A stretch of DNA of 64,000 nt. Origin: an uncultured Acetatifactor sp. GTDB lineage: Bacteria > Bacillota > Clostridia > Lachnospirales > Lachnospiraceae. The stretch is taken from assembly GCA_934433135.1 (NCBI GenBank), contig CAKRZO010000004.1, positions 178,832 through 242,831 on the forward strand. Reading direction: 5' to 3'. The notes under the pieces were generated by a model. It worked only from the letters and a program-made list of their open reading frames with translations. It made no database searches and was not told the origin of the DNA. A program made the position numbers and the translations under genes. How positions within the stretch are numbered: position 1 is the stretch's first letter; every line of letters begins with the position of its first letter. This document shows, in pieces, positions 1-8,912 of this stretch.

Positions 1-1
1 C

Positions 2-952
2 ACGAATTCAGATGGCGGGCAGCTGGAGAGAGCATACGGAAAGCTGATTGCTATTTACAAAGACAGGGGAGAATATGATACCATCAATGAAATACTGCAG
101 TCTTGTCCGCTGGAAAAAATAAGGAACAGCTATAAGGGTTACATTGCCGATCCGCCGGAATTTAATTATGAATCCGGTTATTATACGACGGCAGTGCCGT
201 TGAAACTGACGGCCTGTGCCACAGGGAGGATCTACTATACGTTGGATGGCTCCGAGCCTACGGAAGAAAGCAGTCTTTATATTTCGCCGATTTTGTTGGA
301 AAACGGAGTACAGGAAGTCCGTGCCGTTTTTGTCAATGAATATGGGGTGAAGAGCAAAGTGGCTGCCAGAAAATATATCATGGATGTGGATCTGGAGCGG
401 GAACCTTATGTCAGCGTACTGGGAGGAACCTATCATGTGCCGATGTTCATAGAAGCAGGGGCAGAGGAAGGATTTGAACAGGAGGGAACGCTGTATTATA
501 CCACAGACGGTACGGTACCGAACCTGCATTCCTATTTGTATACGGATCCGATCCCCATGCCGCTTGGAAAAAGTTATTTCCGGTTTGCGTATATCAAGGA
601 AGACGGTACCTGCGGAAAAATTGCGGAGCGCAGATATGAACTGATCCTGGATACGTCTCTTACAGCAAAGGATGCCGAAGACAAGGTAAAAGAGTATCTT
701 CTGGAACAGGGAAGAATCCTGGATGAGGAAGGACATTTTTCAGCCGAGTATCCGGCCAGATATCTGTATCAGTGTCAGTATGCGGTTAATATTGAATCTT
801 CCGGCATTTTTTATGTGATTGCCGAGCTTTATACAAACGGCGGCGTAGAAGATAAGACCGGTAATTACTATGCTGTAAAAACAGATACCGCGGAATTGTT
901 TAAACTATTCATTTTGAAAAATAACAACTATACTCTAGTTGGAATTTTATAA
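2..952 (+). CDS. Protein with two chitobiase C-terminal-like (CHB_HEX_C) domains, 5' end outside window
   Basis: The reading frame is open from the left edge, so the N-terminus is missing. About 60 residues before the first recognisable domain look helical and TPR-like. Two beta-sandwich repeats follow, each with the signature YYT.DG..P (IYYTLDGSEPTEES and LYYTTDGTVPNLHS), as in CHB_HEX_C/FN3-like domains of surface and carbohydrate-related proteins. The C-terminal 90 residues are unassigned. No catalytic domain is visible in the part present. The next gene starts 53 bp downstream. The protein is probably envelope-associated, but its substrate or partner cannot be read here. Confidence 0.7.
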   Translation, partial: TNSDGGQLERAYGKLIAIYKDRGEYDTINEILQSCPLEKIRNSYKGYIADPPEFNYESGYYTTAVPLKLTACATGRIYYTLDGSEPTEESSLYISPILLENGVQEVRAVFVNEYGVKSKVAARKYIMDVDLEREPYVSVLGGTYHVPMFIEAGAEEGFEQEGTLYYTTDGTVPNLHSYLYTDPIPMPLGKSYFRFAYIKEDGTCGKIAERRYELILDTSLTAKDAEDKVKEYLLEQGRILDEEGHFSAEYPARYLYQCQYAVNIESSGIFYVIAELYTNGGVEDKTGNYYAVKTDTAELFKLFILKNNNYTLVGIL

Positions 953-1005
953 ATACCCATTGCCGCGAAACGAAATTTACGGTAAGGGACAAGAGAGGTG
1001 CTTAT

Positions 1006-1887
1006 ATGTATAAGATTGTAAAGGCTAAAGAGCTGACAACCAATATTTATCTGATGGAGGTTGAGGCGCCAAGAGTGGCAAAGCATTGTGCTCCGGGACA
1101 GTTTGTCATCGTAAGAACGGATGAGGAGGCGGAGAGAATCCCTCTGACCATCTGCGATTACGATCCGCAGGCAGGAACCGTGACGATTGTATTTCAGACG
1201 GTTGGAGCCGGAACCAAGATAATGGCAAGGCTGGGAGAGGGCGATTTCTTCCATGATTTCGTAGGTCCCCTCGGCTGTCCTTCGGAGTTCGTAAAAGAGG
1301 ATCCCGAAGAACTGAAAAAGAAAAAAATTCTTTTTGTGGCCGGCGGTGTGGGAGCTGCGCCGGTGTATCCTCAGGTAAAATGGCTGCATGAGCATGGCGT
1401 TGCAGCGGATGTCATTGTGGGGAGCAAGACAAAAGATTTTCTGATTCTGGAAAAGGAGATGAAAGCTGTGGCCGGTAATCTCTACGTAACGACCGATGAT
1501 GGTTCTTACGGAAGAAGCGGTATGGTAACCCAGGTCATCAAGGATCTGACAGCCCAGGGAAATCATTATGATGTCTGCGTTGCAATCGGCCCCATGATTA
1601 TGATGAAATTTGTCTGCCTGTTAACAAAAGAACTGGGAATTCCCACCGTTGTCAGCTTGAATCCGATTATGGTAGACGGAACCGGTATGTGCGGAGCCTG
1701 CCGTGTGACGGTAGACGGCAAAGTAAAATTTGCCTGCGTAGACGGGCCGGAATTTGATGGACATCTGGTTAATTTCGATGAGGCTATGCGCCGTCAGCAG
1801 ATTTATAAGACAGCGGAAGGCAGAGCGATGCTCGCACTGGAAGAGGGAGATACCCACCACGGTGGATGCGGCGTCTGCAGCAAATAA
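1006..1887 (+). CDS. nfnA: NfnA-type FAD/NAD-binding oxidoreductase subunit (ferredoxin:NADP+ oxidoreductase / sulfide dehydrogenase small subunit)
   Basis: This 293-aa protein is of the ferredoxin-NADP reductase type. It has a flavin-binding motif RIPLTICDYD near residue 45, the nucleotide-binding loop GGVGAAPVYPQ near residue 115, and a C-terminal cysteine cluster (CGACRVTVDGKVKFAC) expected to hold a [2Fe-2S] centre, plus a CGVC tail. Known NfnAB complexes couple NADH and reduced ferredoxin oxidation to NADP+ reduction by electron bifurcation in the cytoplasm. The partner subunit starts 68 bp downstream on the same strand. AGAGGTG sits 5-6 bp before the ATG. An alternative annotation, dihydroorotate dehydrogenase electron-transfer subunit, is less likely given the partner. 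Confidence 0.85.
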   Translation: MYKIVKAKELTTNIYLMEVEAPRVAKHCAPGQFVIVRTDEEAERIPLTICDYDPQAGTVTIVFQTVGAGTKIMARLGEGDFFHDFVGPLGCPSEFVKEDPEELKKKKILFVAGGVGAAPVYPQVKWLHEHGVAADVIVGSKTKDFLILEKEMKAVAGNLYVTTDDGSYGRSGMVTQVIKDLTAQGNHYDVCVAIGPMIMMKFVCLLTKELGIPTVVSLNPIMVDGTGMCGACRVTVDGKVKFACVDGPEFDGHLVNFDEAMRRQQIYKTAEGRAMLALEEGDTHHGGCGVCSK

Positions 1888-1955
1888 GGTTATCAATTTT
1901 TAAGCAGATGAAATATTTGTAAGATATGTCTAACTGGAAAAAGTGAGGAAAACAA

Positions 1956-3347
1956 ATGGATATTTTGAAAAAAGTACCGGTACGGGAACAGGATCCTGCC
2001 GTACGCGCCGGAAATTTTGAAGAGGTTTGTTACGGCTATAATCAGGAAGAAGCGATGTGTGAAGCATCCAGATGTATTAATTGCAAAAATGCGCAGTGTA
2101 TAAAAGGGTGTCCCGTAGCGATTAATATTCCCGGATTTATCGAGAAAATTAAAGCCGGTGAAATCGAAGAGGCTTATCAGATCATCAGTCAGGCCAGCGC
2201 CCTCCCTGCCGTATGCGGAAGAGTATGTCCGCAGGAGAGCCAGTGCGAAGGCAAGTGTATCCGCGGCATCCGGGGTGAAGCCGTTTCCATCGGTAAGCTG
2301 GAACGTTTTGCAGCGGACTGGGCGAGAGAGCACGGTATTGTGCCGAAGGGAGCAGAAGAGAAAAAAGGTAAAAAGGTGGCTGTAATCGGATCCGGACCGG
2401 CAGGACTTACCTGTGCCGGAGATCTGGCAAAAATGGGTTACGAGGTAACGATATTTGAGGCACTGCATGAGCCGGGCGGCGTTTTGGTTTACGGTATTCC
2501 GGAATTTCGTCTGCCCAAGAGCGCCGTTGTGGCAAAGGAAATCGAAAATGTAAAGGCTCTCGGCGTAACGATTGAAACCAATGTAGTCATCGGTAAGTCG
2601 GTAACCATTGACCAGCTTTTAAGTGAAGAAGGCTTTGAAGCCGTATTTATCGGTTCCGGTGCAGGTCTTCCCAAATTCATGGGAATTCCCGGCGAAAACT
2701 CCAACGGTGTCTTTTCTGCCAACGAATACCTGACCAGAAGCAATCTGATGAAGTCCTTCAAAGAAGACAGCGCAACACCGATTATGCATGGCAAAAAGGT
2801 AGCTGTAGTAGGCGGCGGCAACGTGGCCATGGATGCTGCCAGAACCGCTTTGCGGCTGGGTGCGGAAGTGCATATCGTATACAGGCGAAGCGAGGAAGAA
2901 CTGCCCGCCAGAGTGGAAGAAGTACATCATGCCAAGGAAGAGGGAATCATCTTTGATCTGCTGACCAATCCGACAGAGATCCTTGCGGATGAAAAAGGCT
3001 GGGTAACCGGTATGAAGTGTATCCGTATGGAACTGGGAGAGCCGGATGCTTCCGGAAGAAGACGTCCTGTGGAAATCCCGGGCTCTGAATTTGTGATGGA
3101 TGTGGATACAGTCATCATGTCCCTGGGAACCTCTCCGAACCCGTTGATTTCTTCTACTACGGAAGGTCTGGAAACCAACAAATGGAAATGCATTGTTGCT
3201 GAAGAAGCCAACGGACAGACCACCAAGGAAGGCGTCTATGCCGGCGGAGATGCCGTTACCGGCGCAGCTACCGTAATCCTTGCCATGGGAGCCGGCAAAG
3301 CGGCAGCGAAGGGCATTGATGAATATTTAAGTTCCAAAGCGCAGTAA
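1956..3347 (+). CDS. nfnB: NfnB / glutamate-synthase-small-subunit-like FAD/NAD(P) oxidoreductase
   Basis: The product has 463 aa. The N-terminal 130 residues carry two groups of four cysteines (CINCKNAQCIKGCPV and CGRVCPQESQCEGKC) for [4Fe-4S] clusters. Two Rossmann folds follow: GSGPAGLTCAG near residue 145 for FAD, and GGGNVAMDAART near residue 288 for NADPH. Homotetrameric 'GltA' glutamate synthase homologues have this layout, but here it follows an NfnA-like subunit and no large GltB-type subunit is present. The pair is therefore best read as the bifurcating transhydrogenase NfnAB, which supplies NADPH in fermenting Clostridia. Confidence 0.85.
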   Translation: MDILKKVPVREQDPAVRAGNFEEVCYGYNQEEAMCEASRCINCKNAQCIKGCPVAINIPGFIEKIKAGEIEEAYQIISQASALPAVCGRVCPQESQCEGKCIRGIRGEAVSIGKLERFAADWAREHGIVPKGAEEKKGKKVAVIGSGPAGLTCAGDLAKMGYEVTIFEALHEPGGVLVYGIPEFRLPKSAVVAKEIENVKALGVTIETNVVIGKSVTIDQLLSEEGFEAVFIGSGAGLPKFMGIPGENSNGVFSANEYLTRSNLMKSFKEDSATPIMHGKKVAVVGGGNVAMDAARTALRLGAEVHIVYRRSEEELPARVEEVHHAKEEGIIFDLLTNPTEILADEKGWVTGMKCIRMELGEPDASGRRRPVEIPGSEFVMDVDTVIMSLGTSPNPLISSTTEGLETNKWKCIVAEEANGQTTKEGVYAGGDAVTGAATVILAMGAGKAAAKGIDEYLSSKAQ

Positions 3348-3377
3348 CATGCCATAATTTTCACTGATTGTAAGAAG

Positions 3378-3543
3378 AGTTACAGTTCACACGCTTCATT
3401 CACAAAACCGCGCTTTCAGCGCTTTCTCGCTGCTTCGCAGCTGTTTTGTTTCATGAAATGACGCTCCCTTTGTACATTTACACAGGCAGTTTCTCATGCG
3501 AGCATGGAACCTGCCTGCATAAACGTACGAGTGAACTGTAACT
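3378..3543. repeat. Palindromic intergenic repeat, copy A
   Basis: The 166-bp element is bounded by perfect 13-bp inverted ends, AGTTACAGTTCAC and GTGAACTGTAACT. Inside are further hairpin arms (GCGCTTTCAGCGC and CGCTGCTTCGCAGC). It fills most of the gap between nfnB and rlmH and belongs to the family described in the findings. Confidence 0.85.
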
Positions 3544-3568
3544 AAGAAGATTAAGAGAAGGAATTAAG

Positions 3569-4048
3569 TTGAAGATAACGATTGTCTGTGTAGGAAAAAT
3601 AAAAGAAGCTTTTTTTCGGGATGCCGTTCTGGAATATACCAAACGGCTTTCCCGATACTGTACAACGGAGATTGCGGAAGTGGCGGATGAAAAGACGCCG
3701 GAGAATATAAGTCCCTTGCAGAAGGAGCAGATTCTTGCCAAAGAAGCACAGCGCATCCTTGGCAGGATCCGCCCGGATTCTTATGTGGTCACGCTGGAAA
3801 TCGCAGGCAAAAAATATACTTCGGAAGGCTTTGCCGCAATGATCGAGCAGGCCGGTATCCGAGGGATCAGCCATATGACATTTGTAATCGGCGGCTCTCT
3901 GGGACTGCATGCATCCGTTTCGGAGCGATCCGACCTGGCCGTCAGTTTCTCCGACATGACCTTTCCGCATCAACTGATGCGCGTTATCTTATGTGAGCAG
4001 ATTTACCGCGCTTACCGTATTATCCAAAAGGAACCCTATCACAAGTAG
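3569..4048 (+). CDS. rlmH: 23S rRNA (pseudouridine1915-N3)-methyltransferase RlmH
   Basis: This 159-aa SPOUT methyltransferase has the full usual length. The N-terminus MKITIVCVGKIKEAFF, the SAM-binding loop FVIGGSLGLH and the C-terminus LCEQIYRAYRI...PYHK are hallmarks of RlmH (YbeA), which methylates pseudouridine 1915 in helix 69 of 23S rRNA. The start is TTG, chosen because GAGAAGGA lies 6-7 bp upstream. The gene sits alone after repeat A, and its stop codon lies in the downstream arm of the terminator stem. Confidence 0.93.
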   Translation: MKITIVCVGKIKEAFFRDAVLEYTKRLSRYCTTEIAEVADEKTPENISPLQKEQILAKEAQRILGRIRPDSYVVTLEIAGKKYTSEGFAAMIEQAGIRGISHMTFVIGGSLGLHASVSERSDLAVSFSDMTFPHQLMRVILCEQIYRAYRIIQKEPYHK

Positions 4049-4060
4049 GGTTCTTTTTTT
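4031..4060 (+). terminator. Rho-independent terminator of rlmH
   Basis: Stem GAACCCTA / TAGGGTTC with a 7-nt loop, followed by a T-run. The rlmH TAG stop is the first three bases of the right arm, so the last codons form half the hairpin. Confidence 0.85.
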
Positions 4061-4157
4061 CATTTTTCTTATATAAATGGCTGCTTACTCATACTTCTGC
4101 CCCTGAAGTCATATGATAATAAAGAGCAGCGTAAAAGCAGGAAAACAAGGGAAAATT

Positions 4158-5295
4158 ATGGCAATTTATGTGGTAAAAGAAGGGGACACGGTAGATTCCA
4201 TTGCACAGTCGGAGAATGCAGATGTTTTTCAGGTGATTTATGATAATCAGCTGGTTTATCCTTATGCGCTGGCAGTGGGGCAGGCGCTTTTCCTGGAAGA
4301 GGAACCCGCACAAAACCTGCAGAATATCTTTGTCAGCGGCTATGCCTATCCTTTTATCAGCAGATGGGTATTGGAACAGACACTGCCTTATTTAAGCGAG
4401 CTTCCTATTTTTTCATATGGCTTTACCGTGCAGGGAGAACTGATTCCTCCCAAGATCGATGAAAGCTGGATGATTGAACTGGCAGCGGAAAATGACGTGA
4501 TGCCGGTTTTAACGCTCACTCCGCTGGGAGAAAACGGGCTTTTTAATAATAATCTGATTACACAGGTAGTAAATTCCGGGGAAAATACGGATCGTCTGAT
4601 AGAAAACCTGGTATCCCAAATGCAGGAAAAAGGATATCAGGGATTGGATATTGATTTTGAATATATCCTGGCATCAGACCGGGATGCTTTCACGGCTTTT
4701 GTACAGAAAACGGCGGAGCGGATGCGGCAGGAAGGTTACCATACTTCCGTGGCGCTTGCCCCGAAAACAAGCGATGACCAGAAAGGACTTTTGTATGAAG
4801 GAAAAGATTACGAGGCGCTGGGAGAGGCGGCGGATCATGTCCTTTTGATGACTTATGAGTGGGGTTATACTTACGGACCGCCTATGGCGGTAGCGCCGTT
4901 AAATCAGGTAAGAAGAGTTGTAGAGTATGCCGTTACCAAAATACAGCCGGAAAAAAATCGATCTGGGAATCCCCAACTATGGCTATGACTGGCCGCTGCC
5001 TTATGAAAGAGGCCTGACGAAAGCTACAACGATCAATAATGTCCAGGCTGTACGGATTGCCGTGGATACCGGGTCGCAAATCCTTTTTGCTCCCGCTGCT
5101 CAAAGCCCCTGGTTTTCCTATTTTTCGGAAAATGACACGGAGCATGAGGTATGGTTTGAAGATATTCGAAGCCTTCAGGGAAAATTCGACTTGGTAAAGG
5201 AATTCGGACTCAGGGGCTGCGGCTACTGGCAGATCATGCAATGGTTCCGGGCTGGCTGGCTGCAGCTTGTACAGAACTTTTCGGTGAAAAAATAA
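4158..5295 (+). pseudogene. LysM plus glycoside hydrolase family 18 protein (SleL/YaaH-like), frameshifted
   Basis: The likely start MAIYVVKEGDTVDSIAQ opens a LysM domain (about residues 1-50), followed by a GH18 barrel with the catalytic signature GLDIDFEYI (DxDxE). Such proteins hydrolyse spore-cortex or cell-wall glycan and are often spore-associated. The frame starting at 4158 stops at 4988, while the rest of the barrel (LGIPNYGYDWPLPYERG to the end at 5295) continues in another frame. The switch maps to a run of seven A at 4951-4957; six A would restore one frame of about 379 aa. This could be a real mutation, a slippery tract or a sequencing error. No signal peptide is seen. Confidence 0.75.
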
Positions 5296-5312
5296 AATTA
5301 TTAATTATTGGG

Positions 5313-5340
5313 TTGAAAAAGGATATAATTATGGTATAAT
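5313..5340 (+). promoter_or_regulatory. Promoter of the Phd-like gene
   Basis: TTGAAA (5313-5318), 16-bp spacer, TATAAT (5335-5340), about 28 bp before the start codon. Confidence 0.75.
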
Positions 5341-5367
5341 TAGGTCGTGAACAAGGGGGTGTATGTT

Positions 5368-5553
5368 ATGCCGCAAATAATTCCGATTAAAGACTTGAAG
5401 AATACATCGGAGATATCAGATATGTGCCACAAAGCAGATGAGCCAATTTACGTTACTAAAAATGGCTATGGCGATATGGTAATTATGAGCATGGAGATTT
5501 ATGAGACAATCATGAGACAGATTGCTATGTACAGAGAAAAGGAGCCGTTATAA
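5368..5553 (+). CDS. Phd/YefM-family antitoxin-like protein, no toxin partner visible
   Basis: The product has 61 aa. MPQIIPIKDLKNTSEISDMC then EPIYVTKNGYGDMVIMS is the typical Phd/YefM fold, an N-terminal DNA-binding beta-alpha unit that usually represses its own operon, with a C-terminal toxin-binding helix (EIYETIMRQIAMYREKE). The ATG at 5368 was chosen over an in-frame GTG at 5347 because AAGGGGG precedes it at good spacing. It has its own promoter and terminator, so it is a single-gene unit. The usual RelE/Doc/Txe toxin gene is absent, since the next gene is convergent and unrelated. It could be an orphan antitoxin or a repressor. Confidence 0.8.
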   Translation: MPQIIPIKDLKNTSEISDMCHKADEPIYVTKNGYGDMVIMSMEIYETIMRQIAMYREKEPL

Positions 5554-5565
5554 CAGCTCCTTTTT
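5541..5565 (+). terminator. Terminator of the Phd-like gene
   Basis: GGAGC / GCTCC stem with a 10-nt loop overlapping the stop codon, followed by TTTTT. The remaining 85 bp up to the convergent heparinase gene hold nothing I recognise. Confidence 0.75.
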
Positions 5566-5651
5566 ACAGCATACCCGGATGCAGAGCAGGCGCTGGTTAT
5601 GCGTCGGCACTTCCGGAAGAGACATACTTTTGGGTGATATAGAAACCGAAT

Positions 5652-7343
5652 CTACGGCGTAACCTTTAAGACAAAGGTCTCGGGATCGGTAAGTTCAAAA
5701 TCGATAATGTATAAGCTTTCTTCTTTACCGGAATGGTTCTTAAGGAGCGCTTTCTTTAAAACGGGGGTATCGCATCCTTCCCAGGTAAGTTCCCGGATGC
5801 CGAGCAGGATCTTCTGTTCGGAAAGAACCGGCTTTTTCATCGTCACAAAACGTTCCGTAACTTTATTGCCGCTTTCCGTGAAGGCAAAGGTATCCTGCAG
5901 AACGAAAACGGAGTCTTCCGTCATAAGGAAAGAGCGCTTCAAGGAAAGGATACCGCATTCCGGAGGATAAGCACCGGCAAGATCCAGACAGAAGGATTCG
6001 TCATCCTGGGAAAGAATCTCCGCGCAGTATTGTTTTCCGGCGGACTGCGCCATTTTGTTGATGATCGGAACACTGTGGCCTTTGGAAGAATTGCAAAGGA
6101 AGTGGTAGCGTTTCTCCGGATTAAAGTAATCCTTTGTATATTCTCCGCAGCCGAAGTCGCACAGAATCTGGCCTTCTTCTCCGGTAAGAAGGAAGCTTCC
6201 GATGTCATTATGATTGTGCGGTTCGCCGTTGTTTCCGCCCTTGGCAGCAAAAGAAAGGATGGAAGCGCTCTTTAAATACCACTGTGCGTCCGGATAATAA
6301 TATTTATAGCTTTGGTTCATAGCGGCATAAGAGAAGGAATCCGCATCCAAATCATTCCAGAAAAAGTTCCGCAGGTAAGCCGGAAAACGATGACAGGGAT
6401 CGTCATATTCCGCATATTCTGCAGAAGGCAGAAAAACACAATTCCCGTATTTGCTCTTTAAGTGGCAGGAAAGTCCCGGAAGAAATCCGGATCTTTGATC
6501 TCCATCGGAAAAGCTTACGGTATAATTCTTGCGCAGGAATACATTTTGCTGGAAAAGTGCGATTTTCTTACAGATCGGCTGGGCTGCAGGATCTTCTTTT
6601 CCATCGGTAAATTCATACAGAAGCTGGGCATAGTAGTGGAAATATCCGTAGCCGTAGTTCCAATAGCCGATGCCTTCCAGACAGGCGCCGTCGGAACCGA
6701 AGCCGGACAAGAAACACTGCATGGTATCTGCAATTCTGGCTTTTACCAGCGGAAAACGTTCCGGCGCAGTATAAAGGAAGGCAGCGCCTACACTGCCCGC
6801 ACAGACAGCCGCCCAGTTCATTTCGGCAGATTCCCACCAGAAACTGCGTGTCAGATACGGTTGAAAAATCCGTTCCTCCAGGCAGGAGAGAATGCGTGTA
6901 TGAATCTTTTGATCCAGGACATCTCCCAGCAGGGAATCAATTTCCGCCAGAGCAAACCCGGTCTCTGCACTGAACAGATCAATAAACCCGGTGTCATACC
7001 GACCGCCCTGGTCCGGAATATGAGCGGGAAGCATCCAGGTAAATTCGTTGCAGATAGACCAAATGGTATCCTCTAACGCTTCGATATCTTCTGTACGATG
7101 GTACAATAAAACTGCAAGGGCAAAAGTTGCAAGTCTGCCTCTTTTGGAAAAATAAAGCGCTTCATATTGCAGACGGTCTCCTGTCGTAAAATAGAGACGG
7201 AAGATATGGAAGGGAAGATCTTCCACAGGGGTATTCAGATAGTGAGTTCTGGCTTCCTCTAAAGATGCCAATTCTTTTTGAAGGACAGCGGAGGAAAGAA
7301 GCTGCTCCACCCGCTCCTTGCTTCGTGCTTCCGGAAATAACAT
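5652..7343 (-). CDS. Heparinase II/III-family polysaccharide lyase-like protein
   Basis: The product has 563 aa. The N-terminal half is an alpha/alpha-toroid-like helical region (WWESAEMNWAAVCAGSVG, then CLEGIGYWNYGYGYFHYY). The C-terminal half is a beta-sandwich with GEPHNHNDIGSFLL and DFGCGEYTKDYF, the signature of the heparinase II/III family, which cleaves uronic-acid polysaccharides by beta-elimination. No signal peptide is visible, so it probably acts on imported oligosaccharides, or is not a classical lyase. The start at 7343 is set by GGAGG 4 bp upstream, and an in-frame ATG at 7367 is less good. It is a single-gene unit with its own promoter. The substrate cannot be inferred, as no transporter or sulfatase is nearby. 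Confidence 0.82.
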   Translation of the reverse strand: MLFPEARSKERVEQLLSSAVLQKELASLEEARTHYLNTPVEDLPFHIFRLYFTTGDRLQYEALYFSKRGRLATFALAVLLYHRTEDIEALEDTIWSICNEFTWMLPAHIPDQGGRYDTGFIDLFSAETGFALAEIDSLLGDVLDQKIHTRILSCLEERIFQPYLTRSFWWESAEMNWAAVCAGSVGAAFLYTAPERFPLVKARIADTMQCFLSGFGSDGACLEGIGYWNYGYGYFHYYAQLLYEFTDGKEDPAAQPICKKIALFQQNVFLRKNYTVSFSDGDQRSGFLPGLSCHLKSKYGNCVFLPSAEYAEYDDPCHRFPAYLRNFFWNDLDADSFSYAAMNQSYKYYYPDAQWYLKSASILSFAAKGGNNGEPHNHNDIGSFLLTGEEGQILCDFGCGEYTKDYFNPEKRYHFLCNSSKGHSVPIINKMAQSAGKQYCAEILSQDDESFCLDLAGAYPPECGILSLKRSFLMTEDSVFVLQDTFAFTESGNKVTERFVTMKKPVLSEQKILLGIRELTWEGCDTPVLKKALLKNHSGKEESLYIIDFELTDPETFVLKVTP

Positions 7344-7427
7344 ATTGCCTCCGTTTCTGCAGGACATTTTCCCTAATAACCACGGGCATGTTCTGCAAAA
7401 TAAAATACTTAAGATTGCTCTGACTCC

Positions 7428-7456
7428 ATACTAACAAAGTAAGTCAGGTGTGTCAA
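7428..7456 (-). promoter_or_regulatory. Promoter of the heparinase-like gene
   Basis: Reading on the minus strand: TTGACA (7451-7456), 17-bp spacer, TAGTAT (7428-7433). Confidence 0.7.
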
Positions 7457-7470
7457 GAATAAAATATTTT

Positions 7471-7537
7471 GTGTAAATGTACGAAGGGAGCGCTGAAAGC
7501 GCGGTTTTGCGAACGGCGCGTGTGAACTATAACTGTA
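7471..7537. repeat. Palindromic intergenic repeat, shortened copy B
   Basis: Contains TGTAAATGTACGAAGGGAGCG and CGCTGAAAGCGCGGTTTTG, which match the reverse complement of copy A, and ends with a degenerate GTGAACTATAACTGTA arm. It looks like a copy with an internal deletion. Confidence 0.65.
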
Positions 7538-7562
7538 CAATAAAACAGGAAGGGAGAAAAGC

Positions 7563-8879
7563 ATGAAAAATCACATGGATAGGAACATGTACGATATCAT
7601 CCGGAAAAAGAGGGACGGAGAGGTGCTTGGGGAAGAGGAGATTGCGTGGTTTACGGAAGGATTTACCAAAGGAGAGATTCCGGATTACCAGGCAGCAGCT
7701 CTTTTGATGGCAATCTATTTTAAAGGCATGACAGAGGAAGAGACGGCGGCTTTGACACTTTCCATGGCGCAAAGCGGTGATGTTCTTGATCTGTCCGGGA
7801 TTCCGGGGATCAAGGTGGATAAACACAGTACCGGAGGTGTCGGAGACAAGACGACTCTGGTGCTGGCGCCTTTGGTCAGTGCCTGCGGAGTACCGGTGGC
7901 CAAAATGAGCGGAAGAGGCCTTGGCTATACCGGAGGAACTATAGATAAGCTGGAAAGCATTCCCGGGTTTTGCACACTTCTCACGGAAGAAGAATTTATA
8001 CGAAACGTGAAGGAGATCGGGATTGCGGTTATGGAGCCGACCGGGCAGCTTGCGCCGGCAGATAAGAAGTTATATGCCTTAAGAGATGTTACGGCAACAG
8101 TGGATCAGCTGTCTTTGATTGCCGCTTCCATTATGAGCAAAAAACTGGCAGCCGGTGCGGATGCGATTCTTCTGGATGTGAAAACCGGAAGCGGCGCTTT
8201 TATGAAGAAAAAGGAGGATGCCGCCTTGCTGGCGCAGGAAATGATCCGGATCGGCAGACATGCCGGCAGAAAGGTTGAGGCAGTGATAAGCGATATGGAC
8301 CAGCCTTTGGGACGGGCGATCGGCAATGCGTTGGAAGTAAAGGAAGCCATTGAGACGCTGCAGGGAAAGGGTCCTGCGGATCTGACGGAATTGTGCCTTA
8401 ATCTGGGAGCTAAGATGGTACTGCTGGGCGGCAAAGCGGACTCTGCCGCCGGGGCGGAATATTTGGTAAAGGAAGCGCTGCAAAGCGGAGCTGCCTTTGA
8501 AAAATTCAGGCAGTTTGTAAAAAGGCAGGGAGGAGATCTGTCCTGTCTGGAAAATCCGGATAAGATGATTCATGCGGATATCAGAAGACCGGTTCTTGCG
8601 AAGAAGGAGGGGTATCTTACGGGAATGAACTGTGAAGAGATCGGCATGGCAGCTGTTTTATCGGGCGCCGGGAGGAAAAAGAAGGAAGAGCGGATTGATT
8701 TTTCCGCCGGATTTTATCTCATGGCGAAGAAGGGGGATTCTGTCAAAGAAGGAGAGCCGCTGGCCGTTCTGTATGCGAATGATACACGAAAAGCAGACCT
8801 TGCAGAAGAACGCTTCCGGAATGCCTGTCGAATAGAACCGACTTTGCAAATGGCGCGTCTGAACTGTTACGTATCTTAG
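7563..8879 (+). CDS. pdp: Pyrimidine-nucleoside phosphorylase
   Basis: The product has 438 aa, the normal length for the DeoA/Pdp family. The family signature SGRGLGYTGGTIDKLESIPGF and the phosphate/substrate loop KHSTGGVGDKTTLVLAPLV are intact. The enzyme splits thymidine, deoxyuridine or uridine into base and (deoxy)ribose-1-phosphate in the cytoplasm. It is encoded alone here, without deoC or cdd. The C-terminal ten residues (LQMARLNCYVS) are read from an arm of the TAACAGTTCA repeat, so the natural C-terminus may have been replaced. AAGGGAG precedes the ATG. Confidence 0.93.
   Translation: MKNHMDRNMYDIIRKKRDGEVLGEEEIAWFTEGFTKGEIPDYQAAALLMAIYFKGMTEEETAALTLSMAQSGDVLDLSGIPGIKVDKHSTGGVGDKTTLVLAPLVSACGVPVAKMSGRGLGYTGGTIDKLESIPGFCTLLTEEEFIRNVKEIGIAVMEPTGQLAPADKKLYALRDVTATVDQLSLIAASIMSKKLAAGADAILLDVKTGSGAFMKKKEDAALLAQEMIRIGRHAGRKVEAVISDMDQPLGRAIGNALEVKEAIETLQGKGPADLTELCLNLGAKMVLLGGKADSAAGAEYLVKEALQSGAAFEKFRQFVKRQGGDLSCLENPDKMIHADIRRPVLAKKEGYLTGMNCEEIGMAAVLSGAGRKKKEERIDFSAGFYLMAKKGDSVKEGEPLAVLYANDTRKADLAEERFRNACRIEPTLQMARLNCYVS
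8842..8870. repeat. Arm of the palindromic repeat, copy C, inside the pdp 3' end
   Basis: The segment ending GGCGCGTCTGAACTGTTAC matches the right end of copy D (22804-22832) at nearly every base. It encodes the last residues of pdp. Confidence 0.7.
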
Positions 8880-8912
8880 CATATTCCTTCATGACATGGA
8901 ATATAGTAGAGT

